A stretch of 64,000 nucleotides of DNA from Lacrimispora xylanisolvens (GTDB lineage Bacteria > Bacillota > Clostridia > Lachnospirales > Lachnospiraceae). Location of the stretch: the NCBI GenBank assembly GCA_017084465.1, contig CP070896.1, positions 1,116,001-1,180,000 on the forward strand, given 5' to 3'. Position 1 is the stretch's first letter. Each line of letters begins with the position of its first letter. Positions 1 through 8,045 of the stretch are shown piece by piece. The notes under the pieces are model-generated. The model did no database searches. It was given only the letters and a program-made list of their open reading frames with translations, and was not told the DNA's origin. The translations under genes were made by a program, and so were the position numbers.

Positions 1-132
1 AATACCGACCTTGGCAATGATGGGCATACCTTTTATAAATATAAAAACAGTGATGAGCGCCAATACCGATAAAGTCGAAAGAGCGATTAAGAGAAACACA
101 CGCTCCGTTAATTTTTCCTTAAAACTTTTCAT
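1..132 (-). CDS. pstC: Phosphate ABC transporter permease PstC, N-terminal part (runs off window)
   Basis: Only the first 44 codons are present; the gene continues beyond base 1. It starts with MKSFKEKLTERVF followed by a hydrophobic stretch that is the first membrane helix, as in PstC, the inner-membrane permease of the high-affinity phosphate importer. A purine-rich ribosome site (AGAGGGGG) lies about 8 bases before the ATG. The ATG overlaps the stop codon of the preceding pstS gene as ATGA, so the two are translationally coupled. The identity rests mainly on this position after pstB and pstS. Confidence 0.75.
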   Translation of the reverse strand, partial: MKSFKEKLTERVFLLIALSTLSVLALITVFIFIKGMPIIAKVGI

Positions 133-977
133 TTTGATGCCCCCTCTGCTGACGGGATAAGTCCCTCTTTGCTCAGTAATTTCTGCCCTTCTAAAGAAAG
201 GGTAAAATCAATAAAACTCTTTTGTATTCCTGTTGGCTCACCATCGGTAACAAACAAAAACTGTCTGGACAGTTTATAGCTGTTATTCATGATATTTTCC
301 CGTGTGGCTTCAACGCCGTCTAAGTTAAGCGCTTTTACTTCATTTGAAACCAGCCCTAAGGATATAAATCCTATGGCATTGGGGTCATCTGCAACCAATT
401 GGCGTACTGCGCCATTGGAGTCCTGAACAATGGATTTGGGAGTTATCTCTTTCTTGCCCATAAGCAGTTCAGTAAACGCACTTCGTGTGCCGGATCCTTC
501 TTCTCTTGCAATAATATTGATCTTGGCTTTTGTGCCTCCCACCTGACTCCAGTCGGTAATTTCAGCTGCATAAATATCCCTGATCTGATCTGATGTAAGG
601 TTCTTTACAGGGTTTTCCGGATTCACAATAATTGCCAGACCATCCTTGGCAATTTCCACGCTCCAAAGGTCTTTTTCACCCTCTTCCAGAGAACGGGAAG
701 ACATACCGATATCTGCACTATGTGTCTGGGTTGCCGTTATACCAGCAGAGGAGCCTCCTCCCTGAATATCAATCACAGCCTCCGGATCTTTGGCCATAAA
801 TGCTTCAGCCAGAATCTCAGCATAAGGCTGTACCGAAGTCGATCCTGCAACGATGGTGTCTGACTCCGTCTCCTGGGTGCAGCCAGACAGCAAGCCCACA
901 GAAAGGGTCAGTATCACTGCACAGGCAGATATTTTTATTCTTTTTAATAACTTGCATGTATTAATCCTTTTTTTCAT
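129..977 (-). CDS. pstS: Phosphate-binding lipoprotein PstS
   Basis: Extracellular phosphate receptor of the Pst importer, tethered as a lipoprotein. A basic N-terminus and hydrophobic segment end in the lipobox LLSGC. The mature protein shows the PstS family blocks IVAGSTSVQPYAE, IQGGGSSAGI, the EEGSGTRSAF phosphate-binding loop and the AIGFISLG block. The ORF opens seven codons earlier (at 998), but the start at MKKRIN gives a normal signal peptide; neither start has a strong ribosome site. It overlaps pstC by four bases and follows pstB by about 55-75 bases, so the three are one operon. Confidence 0.9.
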   Translation of the reverse strand: MKKRINTCKLLKRIKISACAVILTLSVGLLSGCTQETESDTIVAGSTSVQPYAEILAEAFMAKDPEAVIDIQGGGSSAGITATQTHSADIGMSSRSLEEGEKDLWSVEIAKDGLAIIVNPENPVKNLTSDQIRDIYAAEITDWSQVGGTKAKINIIAREEGSGTRSAFTELLMGKKEITPKSIVQDSNGAVRQLVADDPNAIGFISLGLVSNEVKALNLDGVEATRENIMNNSYKLSRQFLFVTDGEPTGIQKSFIDFTLSLEGQKLLSKEGLIPSAEGASK

Positions 978-1052
978 ATCTTCGCAAAAATCAAACATTT
1001 AATTCCAATGCCTGATTTCCTCCATTTCTCTGAATATAGAAATAACCAGTTT

Positions 1053-1850
1053 TCAACCAAACCTGCCTGTAATATAATCTTCGGTGCGTTTATCCTTGGG
1101 ATTTGCAAAAATCTGTTCTGTAGGAGCATACTCCACCAGGGTTCCTGCTCTGTCCTCGTCCATCATCATAAACGCAGTCATATGAGACACTCTCGCTGCC
1201 TGCTCCATGCTATGAGTCACGATAAGAATTGTATATTTCTGAGCTAGCTCTTCCATTAATCCCTCAACCTGCATGGTGGATTCCGGGTCCAGCGCACTGC
1301 AGGACTCATCCATTAGAAGAACTTCTGGCTCTACAGCCAATGCACGGGCAATGCAAAGCCGCTGCTGCTGTCCTGGGGAGAGGTCAAAAGCAGGTCCCTT
1401 TAACTTGTCCTTCAGTTCGTCCCATAAAGCCACCTGACTTAAGTAGTTCTCCACAATTTCATCAAGACGGGCTTTTTGTTTTATCCCGTGATGTCTGGGG
1501 CCAAAAACCATATTATCATAGACTGACATGGGAAATGGATTCGGCTTCTGGAAAACCATGCCCACTCTTTTTTTCAGCGCAACAACATCCATACTTTTAT
1601 CATAGATTGAAGTATCATCAAGCAAAATTTTACCTTCTACCCTGACTCCCGGTATCGGGTCATTCATACGGTTAAACAGACGCAGAAGTGAAGATTTACC
1701 ACAGCCTGAAGGACCAATGATTGCTGTAATAGCGCATTCCTGAATATCCATTGTAACATTTTTAAGAGCCTGGAAGCTGCCATAAAAAAGGTTTACTTCT
1801 TCTGTCTTTATCTTGGCTCTCTGCCCAGACTTTAATATAAGATCATCCAT
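1053..1850 (-). CDS. pstB: Phosphate ABC transporter ATP-binding protein PstB
   Basis: Cytoplasmic ATPase of the phosphate importer, 265 aa, normal length. Walker A is GPSGCGKS near residue 47 and the Q-loop region reads [11 protein letters not shown], typical of PstB. Two core motifs deviate: the signature reads LSPGQQQR where PstB usually has LSGGQQQR, and Walker B continues MDES instead of MDEP. The catalytic Glu and the switch His (VTHS) are kept, so activity is plausible. It is the first gene of the operon, upstream of pstS, whereas pstB is usually near the 3' end of pst operons. A Pho-box-like promoter precedes it. Confidence 0.92.
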   Translation of the reverse strand: MDDLILKSGQRAKIKTEEVNLFYGSFQALKNVTMDIQECAITAIIGPSGCGKSSLLRLFNRMNDPIPGVRVEGKILLDDTSIYDKSMDVVALKKRVGMVFQKPNPFPMSVYDNMVFGPRHHGIKQKARLDEIVENYLSQVALWDELKDKLKGPAFDLSPGQQQRLCIARALAVEPEVLLMDESCSALDPESTMQVEGLMEELAQKYTILIVTHSMEQAARVSHMTAFMMMDEDRAGTLVEYAPTEQIFANPKDKRTEDYITGRFG

Positions 1851-1903
1851 ACGTTTGTCCTTTACTATACTTTGATTTTACAACTTCTTTACACCGATTA
1901 TTA

Positions 1904-1969
1904 ATTATACATGAATTAAGAAAAGTTAAAGCATTATCTATGTGAATTATACGTAAAATTTTTTGTAAA
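1904..1969 (-). promoter_or_regulatory. Pho-box-like promoter of pstB-pstS-pstC
   Basis: On the minus strand three hexamers resembling the PhoP direct repeat (TTTACA at 1969-1964, TTTACG at 1957-1952, TTCACA at 1946-1941) are spaced 12 and 11 bases apart, about one helical turn each. They lie upstream of a TATAAT (1909-1904) with no good -35 box, the arrangement expected of a PhoP-activated promoter. Function is inferred from this layout and from the downstream phosphate genes. The rest of 1851-2135 shows nothing convincing. Confidence 0.45.
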
Positions 1970-2135
1970 ATATTTTCTGTTTCAAAATACCATAAATTTA
2001 CCAATAGAAAGCCTACTGATGTATATACTGCCCAATTTCCTGATATTTTTATGTTTTGCAATCCGTTTTTAGAGATTAAAATTCATTTTCTTAATTTTCT
2101 TTCGTATTTTATAAAGTATGGAAAGAACAAAAAGT

Positions 2136-2165
2136 AAAAAAAGAGAAGCATTTGAGCGCCCCTCT
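2136..2165 (-). terminator. Intrinsic terminator after the nucleotidyltransferase gene
   Basis: On the minus strand AGAGGGGC pairs with GCTTCTCT (8 bp including two G-U pairs, 8-base loop) and is followed by a run of T residues. It lies 10 bases past the stop codon of the gene ending at 2176. Confidence 0.65.
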
Positions 2166-2175
2166 TTCATCATAA

Positions 2176-2637
2176 TTAGTTCGTTGGATTAATTAACCTG
2201 TATTCCTGCAGGTAACATTGATTTCTGAAATGTCTGTAATAATATTCTTTCATTAAGTCCAAATCCTTTTTGTACTTTTCAACCTCCATGGCACAAACTC
2301 TCATCCATAGAAGCCTGTCTATGGATACAACTAAAACATTTCCTTCATCCACAGCATCCTTAAGAAAAAAATTATAGTCAATCAATGCAATGCTTCGCCA
2401 GATCTCAAATTTATTTATGATAAAGCCTGAATCACCATACAGATCTTTTTTGTTATCCGGATACTTTTCAGAAAGTGCATGATAATCATCTTGTGAAATG
2501 ATTAAATCAATATCCCTGCCTGACTTACGCATTCCATAATATTCCATAGCCATGCCGCCTATTATGATTGGCTTTTTTATAAAAGACAAAGGAATCTCAT
2601 TCAGACTTTTATTTACATCTATAATTACTTGATTCAT
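2176..2637 (-). CDS. Nucleotidyltransferase-fold protein
   Basis: About 153 aa. The segment IIIGGMAMEYYG followed by GRDIDLIIS is the GG...DxD signature of the polymerase-beta-like nucleotidyltransferase fold; the two Asp residues would bind the metal ion. A helical, Lys/Tyr-rich C-terminus follows. This fold occurs in antibiotic nucleotidyltransferases and in toxin modules, but no partner antitoxin is next to it, so the substrate is unknown. A TTG one codon earlier is also a possible start and has slightly better spacing to GAGGTG. It is followed by its own terminator. Confidence 0.6.
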   Translation of the reverse strand: MNQVIIDVNKSLNEIPLSFIKKPIIIGGMAMEYYGMRKSGRDIDLIISQDDYHALSEKYPDNKKDLYGDSGFIINKFEIWRSIALIDYNFFLKDAVDEGNVLVVSIDRLLWMRVCAMEVEKYKKDLDLMKEYYYRHFRNQCYLQEYRLINPTN

Positions 2638-2705
2638 CAATATTTTTCACCTCATATCCCCTAATACAACTGCCCCGCCATTACTCATTCCTTACACCGG
2701 TTACA

Positions 2706-3077
2706 TTACCATCTTCGTCTGTGACATATCTGCCCTTTGTCATGTCCAGTATCACATATTTGTTCCCCCCATTTATCGAGGATCACTGCACAGCGTCCGA
2801 TGGGAACATCAAACGGACCATATTCTACTGTTCCGCCTGCTTCCTTGATTTTTTCTATGGATTCATCCACAGACTCCACCTTTATATCAACAAGAACCTG
2901 TTTTCTCTGGGATTGTAAAACGATCTCGGTAATATCATTCTCCATTCCCAGTCCAACCATATCCTCATTCCGCCAGAGAAGTTTTAACCCCATGCTGTCA
3001 CAATAGTATTGTATCCCTTCATTTATATCAGTAACATAAAGCTCAATACAGTCAATATTTTTAAATATCTTTGCCAT
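2706..3077 (-). CDS. VOC (glyoxalase/bleomycin-resistance fold) protein
   Basis: A 123-aa single-domain protein of the vicinal-oxygen-chelate superfamily: an N-terminal beta-alpha-beta module (DCIELYVTDINEGIQYYCDSMGL) and a second module ending in GRCAVILDKWGEQICD. Members bind a divalent metal and act as lyases, dioxygenases or drug-binding proteins; which one this is cannot be told. A strong ribosome site (AAGGAGAG) precedes the ATG. It follows the AraC regulator gene ending at 3106 by about 28 bases on the same strand and is probably cotranscribed with it. Confidence 0.75.
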   Translation of the reverse strand: MAKIFKNIDCIELYVTDINEGIQYYCDSMGLKLLWRNEDMVGLGMENDITEIVLQSQRKQVLVDIKVESVDESIEKIKEAGGTVEYGPFDVPIGRCAVILDKWGEQICDTGHDKGQICHRRRW

Positions 3078-3105
3078 GGTAATACTCTCCTTTCCATTTT
3101 TTATA

Positions 3106-3945
3106 TCACATGATTGGAATCAATAACCGGAATCTGTTCACATCCGGATTCTGAAAGACTCCATCATATACCTCAATAATATCATTGTCTTTTAGGGTAT
3201 ACCCAAGACTTTTCGCATAACCAATTGCGCCAGCATAAGCATCCGGCGTGCTGATGCAATCAGGAACACTTGCCTGAAAAAAGTTTTGGGGTGATATGAA
3301 TTTTTTAGTCATACCAGGCGGTACAACAGTTCCAGAATCCATACCAATGGCAGCCATATAGGTAAAATCTTCATCATTGCAGGTTTCATGTTCACAAATA
3401 CCATACATGGTCACTTTATCTTGTATCAGTTGGATTTTTTCCATACGTGCTAAGAATTCACTCCATAATTTACCCACGGCTCCGTCACTATCCCACTGCA
3501 CAGCCCTGCATTCAAGGCCGGCAACTACAAAACCTTCCGTTTGCAGCAGGCTAAACTTCATTTGATGTTCATCCATCACAGATAGATCGCTTATTGTAGT
3601 CAATCTTTTTAAAGGCACAGATGTAATACTTTTACGGTACTTGCTTGGTGAAATTCCATAAACTCTTCTAAATGCCCTGGTAAATACATCGTGGGATTCG
3701 AAGCCATATTCAAATGCTATACTTACAATAGATTTATTATGATCTATCAAATCATTTGCAGCCATGAATATCCTTCGCCTTAATATGTAAGCACCAACGG
3801 TGTCCCCCGTCAATCTTTTAAACAGCCGGTAAAAATGGGGTACTGAAATCCCAGCTTCCCGTGCTATATCATAGTAGCTGATGTCTTTAGTTAAATTTTT
3901 TTCAATATAATCCATAGCTTTTTGAAGAGATTGTTCCTTCGGCAT
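3106..3945 (-). CDS. AraC-family regulator with GyrI-like effector domain
   Basis: 279 aa. An N-terminal AraC DNA-binding domain (two helix-turn-helix units, residues about 8-105, with AREAGISVPHFYRLFKR and FEYGFESHDVFTRAFRRVYGISPSKYR) is followed by a GyrI/AraC_E_bind-like small-molecule domain from about residue 125. This architecture (SoxS/Rob/BmrR-like) usually senses amphipathic drugs or metabolites. AGGAGGTG precedes the ATG. The downstream VOC gene is the likely target. It is one of four genes of this architecture in the window (also 21283, 39775 and 41343). Confidence 0.85.
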   Translation of the reverse strand: MPKEQSLQKAMDYIEKNLTKDISYYDIAREAGISVPHFYRLFKRLTGDTVGAYILRRRIFMAANDLIDHNKSIVSIAFEYGFESHDVFTRAFRRVYGISPSKYRKSITSVPLKRLTTISDLSVMDEHQMKFSLLQTEGFVVAGLECRAVQWDSDGAVGKLWSEFLARMEKIQLIQDKVTMYGICEHETCNDEDFTYMAAIGMDSGTVVPPGMTKKFISPQNFFQASVPDCISTPDAYAGAIGYAKSLGYTLKDNDIIEVYDGVFQNPDVNRFRLLIPIM

Positions 3946-4048
3946 ACTGACACCTCCTCATATAATAATAGCATTTATTTGAATTTTTTCTCGACTTTTC
4001 TTATCAAATTTTGTCCACTTGTACAGAACTGTACGTCCATATATTTAA

Positions 4049-4086
4049 AAAAGGCAAAAACCATCTTTCGTGGGTTTTTGCCTTTT
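4049..4086 (-). terminator. Intrinsic terminator (bidirectional form) after the AlaRS/GNAT operon
   Basis: A 14-bp perfect stem (AAAAGGCAAAAACC with GGTTTTTGCCTTTT) with T-rich flanks on both strands lies 10 bases past the end of the GNAT-YoaP gene. It can also stop transcription arriving from the other side. Confidence 0.8.
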
Positions 4087-4096
4087 ATTATTTCAA

Positions 4097-4848
4097 TTAC
4101 TGTTTTTTCAGTATCCGTGCTAAGCTGGCCTCATCTAATAAGTTTACGGTCTGAAATTTTCCTTTATAGAACACACCCCAGTTATTGAAAACGCAGGGCA
4201 GTTCTTTTGCTTTTTGCAGCGTATCCACAGGAATGACACATACCGGAATTTCATTTATATCGCAATACTTCTTTACCATCTCAAGATTTTGATAAATATA
4301 GGGGCATTGCATATCATAATAAATCGTAAGCTCCTCCTTTTCAATTCCCTTGTTTTTACACTTTGAGCAAACCTGGGAAATGTTCCGTCAAACGAAAGGG
4401 CAAGTAGCTCATATCCCTGTTCAGTCGTGTCAACAACTTCAAAACCGAACTTTTTCGCAAAGGTCTGGTCAGAAAGCCAGGCTTTCTGCTTATTTGCTCC
4501 AAGCATACAAATTCCAGATTTTCCATTTCTCCTGGCATCTGCAATGCAATACTCCATCAGCGCTTTCCCATACCCCTTTCCTTTACAGCTTCCTGATACC
4601 CATAAGCAATACACATAATAATAGTTGTCACCAGTGATTGGAACCCAGGCTGTTTCCAGAGGAGCATATTCAATAAAAACGGTTGCCTTTTCATTTAACT
4701 TTCTAAAAACATGCCCCTTCTCTAGCCGTTCTGAAAGCCATTGCCTCTTTGCTTCAATACCGGGATGTGTCTTTTTACTTCGGATAATGCAGCATAAATG
4801 CTCTTTTTCAAGGTTTTCTGCTGTCAGATTTACAAAATCATTACTCAT
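4097..4848 (-). pseudogene. GNAT N-acetyltransferase with C-terminal YoaP-like domain, frameshifted
   Basis: Two overlapping reading frames form one protein of about 250 aa. The N-terminal part (from MSNDFVNL) is a GNAT fold with the acetyl-CoA loop GKGYGKALMEYC. The C-terminal part (IYYDMQCPYIYQNLEMVKKYC through ILKKQ) matches the YoaP-like thioredoxin-like extension found after some GNAT domains. The break is in an A5 run on the minus strand (4353-4357); adding one A gives QSVKNKGIEKEELTIYYD in one frame and makes the gene a multiple of three. The start overlaps the AlaRS stop by 8 bases, so it is cotranscribed with it under the Ala T-box. Its acyl acceptor is unknown. Confidence 0.75.
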
Positions 4849-6623
4849 GTTTACCCTCCTTTAAAACCGCTTTTATTCGCCTTACGCCTGCTGAAGAAGC
4901 CTCTTCTTTAACAATTTTGAATAAGCCTAGCTCTCCGGTATTGCCCGCGTGAGGACCACCACAGATTTCCACTGAATAACCGGGTATGGAGTACACTTTA
5001 ACAGTTTCTTCGTATTTATTTGTGAATACTCCCACCGCATTTAATGCATAAGCTTCATTAAGTTTCATTTCCTTCATGGATATTTCTATTTGTTTATCAA
5101 TTGCTTCATTAACAATCTTTTCTACTTCTCTTAGTTCTTCTGGTGTCACTTTTCGATGAAAAGAAAAATCAAATCGAAGTCGTTCAGGGGTTATATTACT
5201 GCCACGCTGGGAAACCTCGTCACCAAGCACTTTTCTTAAAGCAGAGTTCAACAAATGAGTTGCTGTATGAAGTCGGGCAGTTTCCATACTATGATCCGCC
5301 AGCCCTCCTTTGAATTTCTGCTGCCCCTTCTCTGGACTTGTTTTGATGGGCTGTAAACTTTTCCCGAAATGATTCCATATCTACAGAACGCCCTCTTTCC
5401 CGGGCTAATTCACAGGTAAACTCGATCGGGAAGCCGTATGTGTCATATAACTTAAATGCTAATTCTCCGCTTAAAGCAGTGTTTTCATCTGTTTTTCCCA
5501 GATATTGATCTGCTTTTTTTAATCCCATATCCAGGGTTTTTAAAAACAAATCAGTTTCGTTTTGTAATTGCTCTTTAATAAATGTTTCGTTATCGCCTAT
5601 TTCAGGATATGCCTCCTTATATTGGAGGATAATCACTTCTGCCAGATCACATAAATAATTCTGATTAATACCCGCTTTTTTAAACAGCCGGATCATTCTT
5701 CTGATCAGACGTCTCAGTATATAGCCCTGTTCTGTATTAGATGGGCATATCTTTTGAGGATCACCCAATATGAAACAAACTGCTCTGATATGCTCGCAGA
5801 TAATCCGTTTATCTCTTATGGACATTATAGCATCCAATTCTCCAATAATGTTATTTAAATGCGTCATAACCGGAATAAACAGCTCTGTATCGTAAACATT
5901 GGTTTTTCCGTTAAATATTGTCAGAACCCGTTCCAGCCCCATGCCTGTATCCACATTTTTCTGCTTTAGTTCTGTGAAGCTTCCATCTGCCTCTTTATTA
6001 AATTTCATAAATACATTGTTCCATATCTCAACGTATTTACCACATTTGCATGCAGGTCCGCAATGATCACTGCATTTTGGTTTCCCCATATCATAAAATA
6101 TTTCCGTATCGGGACCGCATGGACCCGTCTTACCTGGGGGCCCCCACCAGTTCTCTTCCCTGCCATAAAAGTATATCTGAGTCTGCTTTAATCCTTTGTT
6201 CTTCCATATAGTTTCTGTTTCCGTATCCTTCGGCACAGTTAAATCCCCTTCAAACACAGTTACTGCAATCCGCTCAATAGGAATATTTAAAACATTTGTC
6301 AAAAATTCAAAACTCATGGAGATAGCTTCTTCTTTGAAATAATCCCCAAGAGACCAGTTTCCCATCATTTCAAAGAATGTTAAGTGGGTATCGTCACCTA
6401 CCTCATCTATATCCCCTGTTCTCAAACATTTTTGAACGTCAGTAAGACGTCTTCCCTGTGGGTGGGTTTCCCCTAATAAATAGGGGACCAGGGGATGCAT
6501 TCCTGCTGTGGTAAATAAAACTGTAGGATCATTTTCTGGCAAGAGTGAAGCAGACGCGATAACTTTGTGCCCCTTTTCTTCAAAAAAATCCACGTACATC
6601 TTCCTTAACTCACTTGCTGTCAT
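4841..6623 (-). pseudogene. alaS: Short alanyl-tRNA synthetase paralogue (no C-Ala domain), frameshifted
   Basis: Charges tRNA-Ala with alanine; about 593 aa when joined, against roughly 870 for housekeeping AlaRS. The first frame carries the class II core ([48 protein letters not shown]). The second frame carries the editing domain with its zinc residues (HTATH and CGGPH). The C-Ala oligomerisation domain is absent. The frames are out of register at a GGGG run (cccc at 5324-5327 on the plus strand); removing one G gives [27 protein letters not shown], a normal AlaRS junction. The start at MTASEL is set by AAAGGAG. An Ala T-box leader precedes it and the GNAT-YoaP gene overlaps its end. The main alaS gene is probably elsewhere. 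Confidence 0.85.
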
Positions 6624-6661
6624 TAATAATACTCCTTTCATTTATTTACCCAAAACAAAAA

Positions 6662-6935
6662 GCCCTAAGCCGACTTGTTGTCAACTTAGGGCGAACGATT
6701 ATGTCCGTGTTACCACCTAATTTCAGATTTCTCTGCACTCTGTCAATACGGGTTATTTCCGATATTGCTTCCTAAATAACGGTGGAACTCCGTTGAAGCC
6801 TACTAAGATCTATCTGTTCGGTTCACAGCTCCGTGACTGCTTCCATATTAGATCAATGAAGATTCGCACCAACCATCTTCTCTCTGTGAGATCCCTAATA
6901 CTTACTATTTCACATCATAGCCTTTTTGTTTTAAG
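6662..6935 (-). promoter_or_regulatory. T-box riboswitch, probably alanine-specific
   Basis: The minus-strand leader holds the conserved T-box antiterminator motif (TTAGGTGGTAACACG, 6720-6706). It is followed by an intrinsic terminator (CGCCCTAAG arm 6692-6685 with CTTAGGGC 6669-6662, then TTTTTG). Stem I features are visible upstream: AGTAAG, AGAGAG and a GATGGTTGGTGCGAA distal loop. In the expected specifier loop the triplet after GGAA is GCA (6840-6838), an alanine codon, which fits the downstream alanyl-tRNA synthetase. Uncharged tRNA-Ala would pair here and prevent termination. Confidence 0.9.
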
Positions 6936-6984
6936 TTTTATTAAAAATAACATACCGGGTCTGCAATGTCAACTAAAACAGGCA

Positions 6985-7407
6985 CTATTTAATTAATAAA
7001 AATCCCATAAGGTATAGAACAACGCCCATTAACTTCTTTATTGTGATTCCCTCTTTAAATACTAATACACCAATAATCAGAAGAATGACTGCTATACACA
7101 TGTTTGATATCAATGAACCTTTGCTGATTTCCCATCCACTGCGATACATAAGAATATAACCACCTTCTATACCAACTACAACCAGTCCTAATAGAATATT
7201 AGATATACTTACTTTTGTAACTTCCTCAATAAAATCATTTTTTGAAGTAATAAAAAATGCAAGAACACTTATTAAGCAGGCAACTCCATATGTTATAATC
7301 AGACCCATATATGTATTTGTAGTACTTGAGATATTCTTGCTGATTAAATGATAGCAAACATTACATAGGATTACAACAAGAAGAGGCATGAGATAATTTA
7401 TATTCAT
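6985..7407 (-). CDS. Four-helix EamA/SMR-like membrane protein
   Basis: 140 aa with four predicted membrane helices (about residues 5-22, 32-54, 68-88 and 100-138). The final block GVLVFKEGITIKKLMGVVLYLMGFLLI is typical of the half-size EamA / small multidrug resistance fold. Such proteins work as dimers to export small compounds; the substrate here is unknown. Its ATG overlaps the stop of the upstream GNAT gene by four bases, so both belong to one attenuated operon. Confidence 0.7.
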   Translation of the reverse strand: MNINYLMPLLVVILCNVCYHLISKNISSTTNTYMGLIITYGVACLISVLAFFITSKNDFIEEVTKVSISNILLGLVVVGIEGGYILMYRSGWEISKGSLISNMCIAVILLIIGVLVFKEGITIKKLMGVVLYLMGFLLIK

Positions 7408-7835
7408 TTATCCATATCCCCCAAATTCTTTTTCATCCAGATATGAGGACAATCTTCATCTAAATAGGCTTTTCCCTGCTTTTTGTACCCTTGCTTTTCA
7501 TAGAATTCTGCAACTCGTACTTGTGCTGACAACACTGCACTATTTCCACCATCTGTTTTTATATAATCTTCTGCAATATTTATTATTTTCGTCCCAATAT
7601 TTTTTCCCCTCCATTCCTTTACGACAGCGATTCTTCCTATGACAAATGATTGTTTTTCACTGTTGAAGTAAATTCTGCATGTTGAGATTGGCTGTTCATT
7701 TTCATACAAAACTATATGCTTGGCAATGCCGTCAATTTCATCAAACTCTTCAACGAATCCCTGCTCTTTTACAAACACCTCATTTCTTATTTTTATAGCT
7801 TCTTCTGGTAAGTAGTTATACTCTTTACTAATCAT
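7404..7835 (-). CDS. GNAT-family N-acetyltransferase
   Basis: 143 aa. The start MISKEYNYL is chosen because AAGGAGG lies 7 bases upstream; a longer frame reaches 7952 but runs through the attenuator hairpin. It contains RNEVFVKEQGFVEEFDEID at the N-terminus and the acetyl-CoA site VVKEWRGKNIGTKII, then SAQVRVAEFYEKQGYKK. This matches the ElaA/YjcF-like GNAT group. It transfers an acetyl group to an amine, with an unknown acceptor. The terminator-containing leader and the coupled exporter-like gene suggest an inducible detoxification role. Confidence 0.8.
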   Translation of the reverse strand: MISKEYNYLPEEAIKIRNEVFVKEQGFVEEFDEIDGIAKHIVLYENEQPISTCRIYFNSEKQSFVIGRIAVVKEWRGKNIGTKIINIAEDYIKTDGGNSAVLSAQVRVAEFYEKQGYKKQGKAYLDEDCPHIWMKKNLGDMDK

Positions 7836-7844
7836 TTTGGCCTC

Positions 7845-7968
7845 CTTAAAAATAAAAGGCACCCAAAAGCGAACCTTATAGTGTGATAACACACCGTACC
7901 TACGGTTGGCTTTTGGATGCCTTATAATGCAATCATCCGGTGATGAAAGCATAAGCTCTTATTTATTT
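7845..7968 (-). promoter_or_regulatory. Transcription-attenuator leader of the GNAT/EamA operon
   Basis: A roughly 130-base leader runs from the promoter to the GNAT ribosome site. It ends in a long stem (AAGGCATCCAAAAGC at 7923-7909 with GCTTTTGGGTGCCTT at 7870-7856) followed by TTTATTTTT, which is an intrinsic terminator placed directly before AAGGAGG. Two small hairpins (CCGT/ACGG and GTGTG/CACAC) sit inside the loop. Upstream, TCATC-ACCG-GATGA forms a hairpin. Its GGATG can alternatively pair with CATCC of the terminator arm, giving mutually exclusive folds. An ATG at 7952 opens a frame through the leader, a possible leader peptide. No known riboswitch class is recognised. Confidence 0.65.
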
Positions 7969-7974
7969 TTTAAA

Positions 7975-8003
7975 ATTATATCTAATAAAATATTAGAAGT
8001 CAA
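7975..8003 (-). promoter_or_regulatory. Promoter of the GNAT/EamA operon
   Basis: TTGACT (8003-7998), a 17-base spacer and TATAAT (7980-7975) on the minus strand make a near-consensus sigma-A promoter. Transcription would start near 7968, giving the attenuator leader. Confidence 0.75.
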
Positions 8004-8045
8004 CTACAAATTACGTGACTGCACATTAACAAAAATAGTTAATTA

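Noticed and set aside
1843..2061. 72-aa frame upstream of pstB
   Set aside because: It overlaps the pstB start, covers the Pho-box-like promoter, has no ribosome site and resembles no family.
2176..2637. Toxin of a nucleotidyltransferase toxin-antitoxin pair
   Set aside because: No HEPN or other antitoxin-like gene is adjacent; it has its own terminator.
7836..7952. 39-residue N-terminal extension of the GNAT at 7404
   Set aside because: The frame is open, but it crosses the terminator hairpin, and the true ribosome site AAGGAGG lies just before the start at 7835. Kept only as a possible leader peptide.
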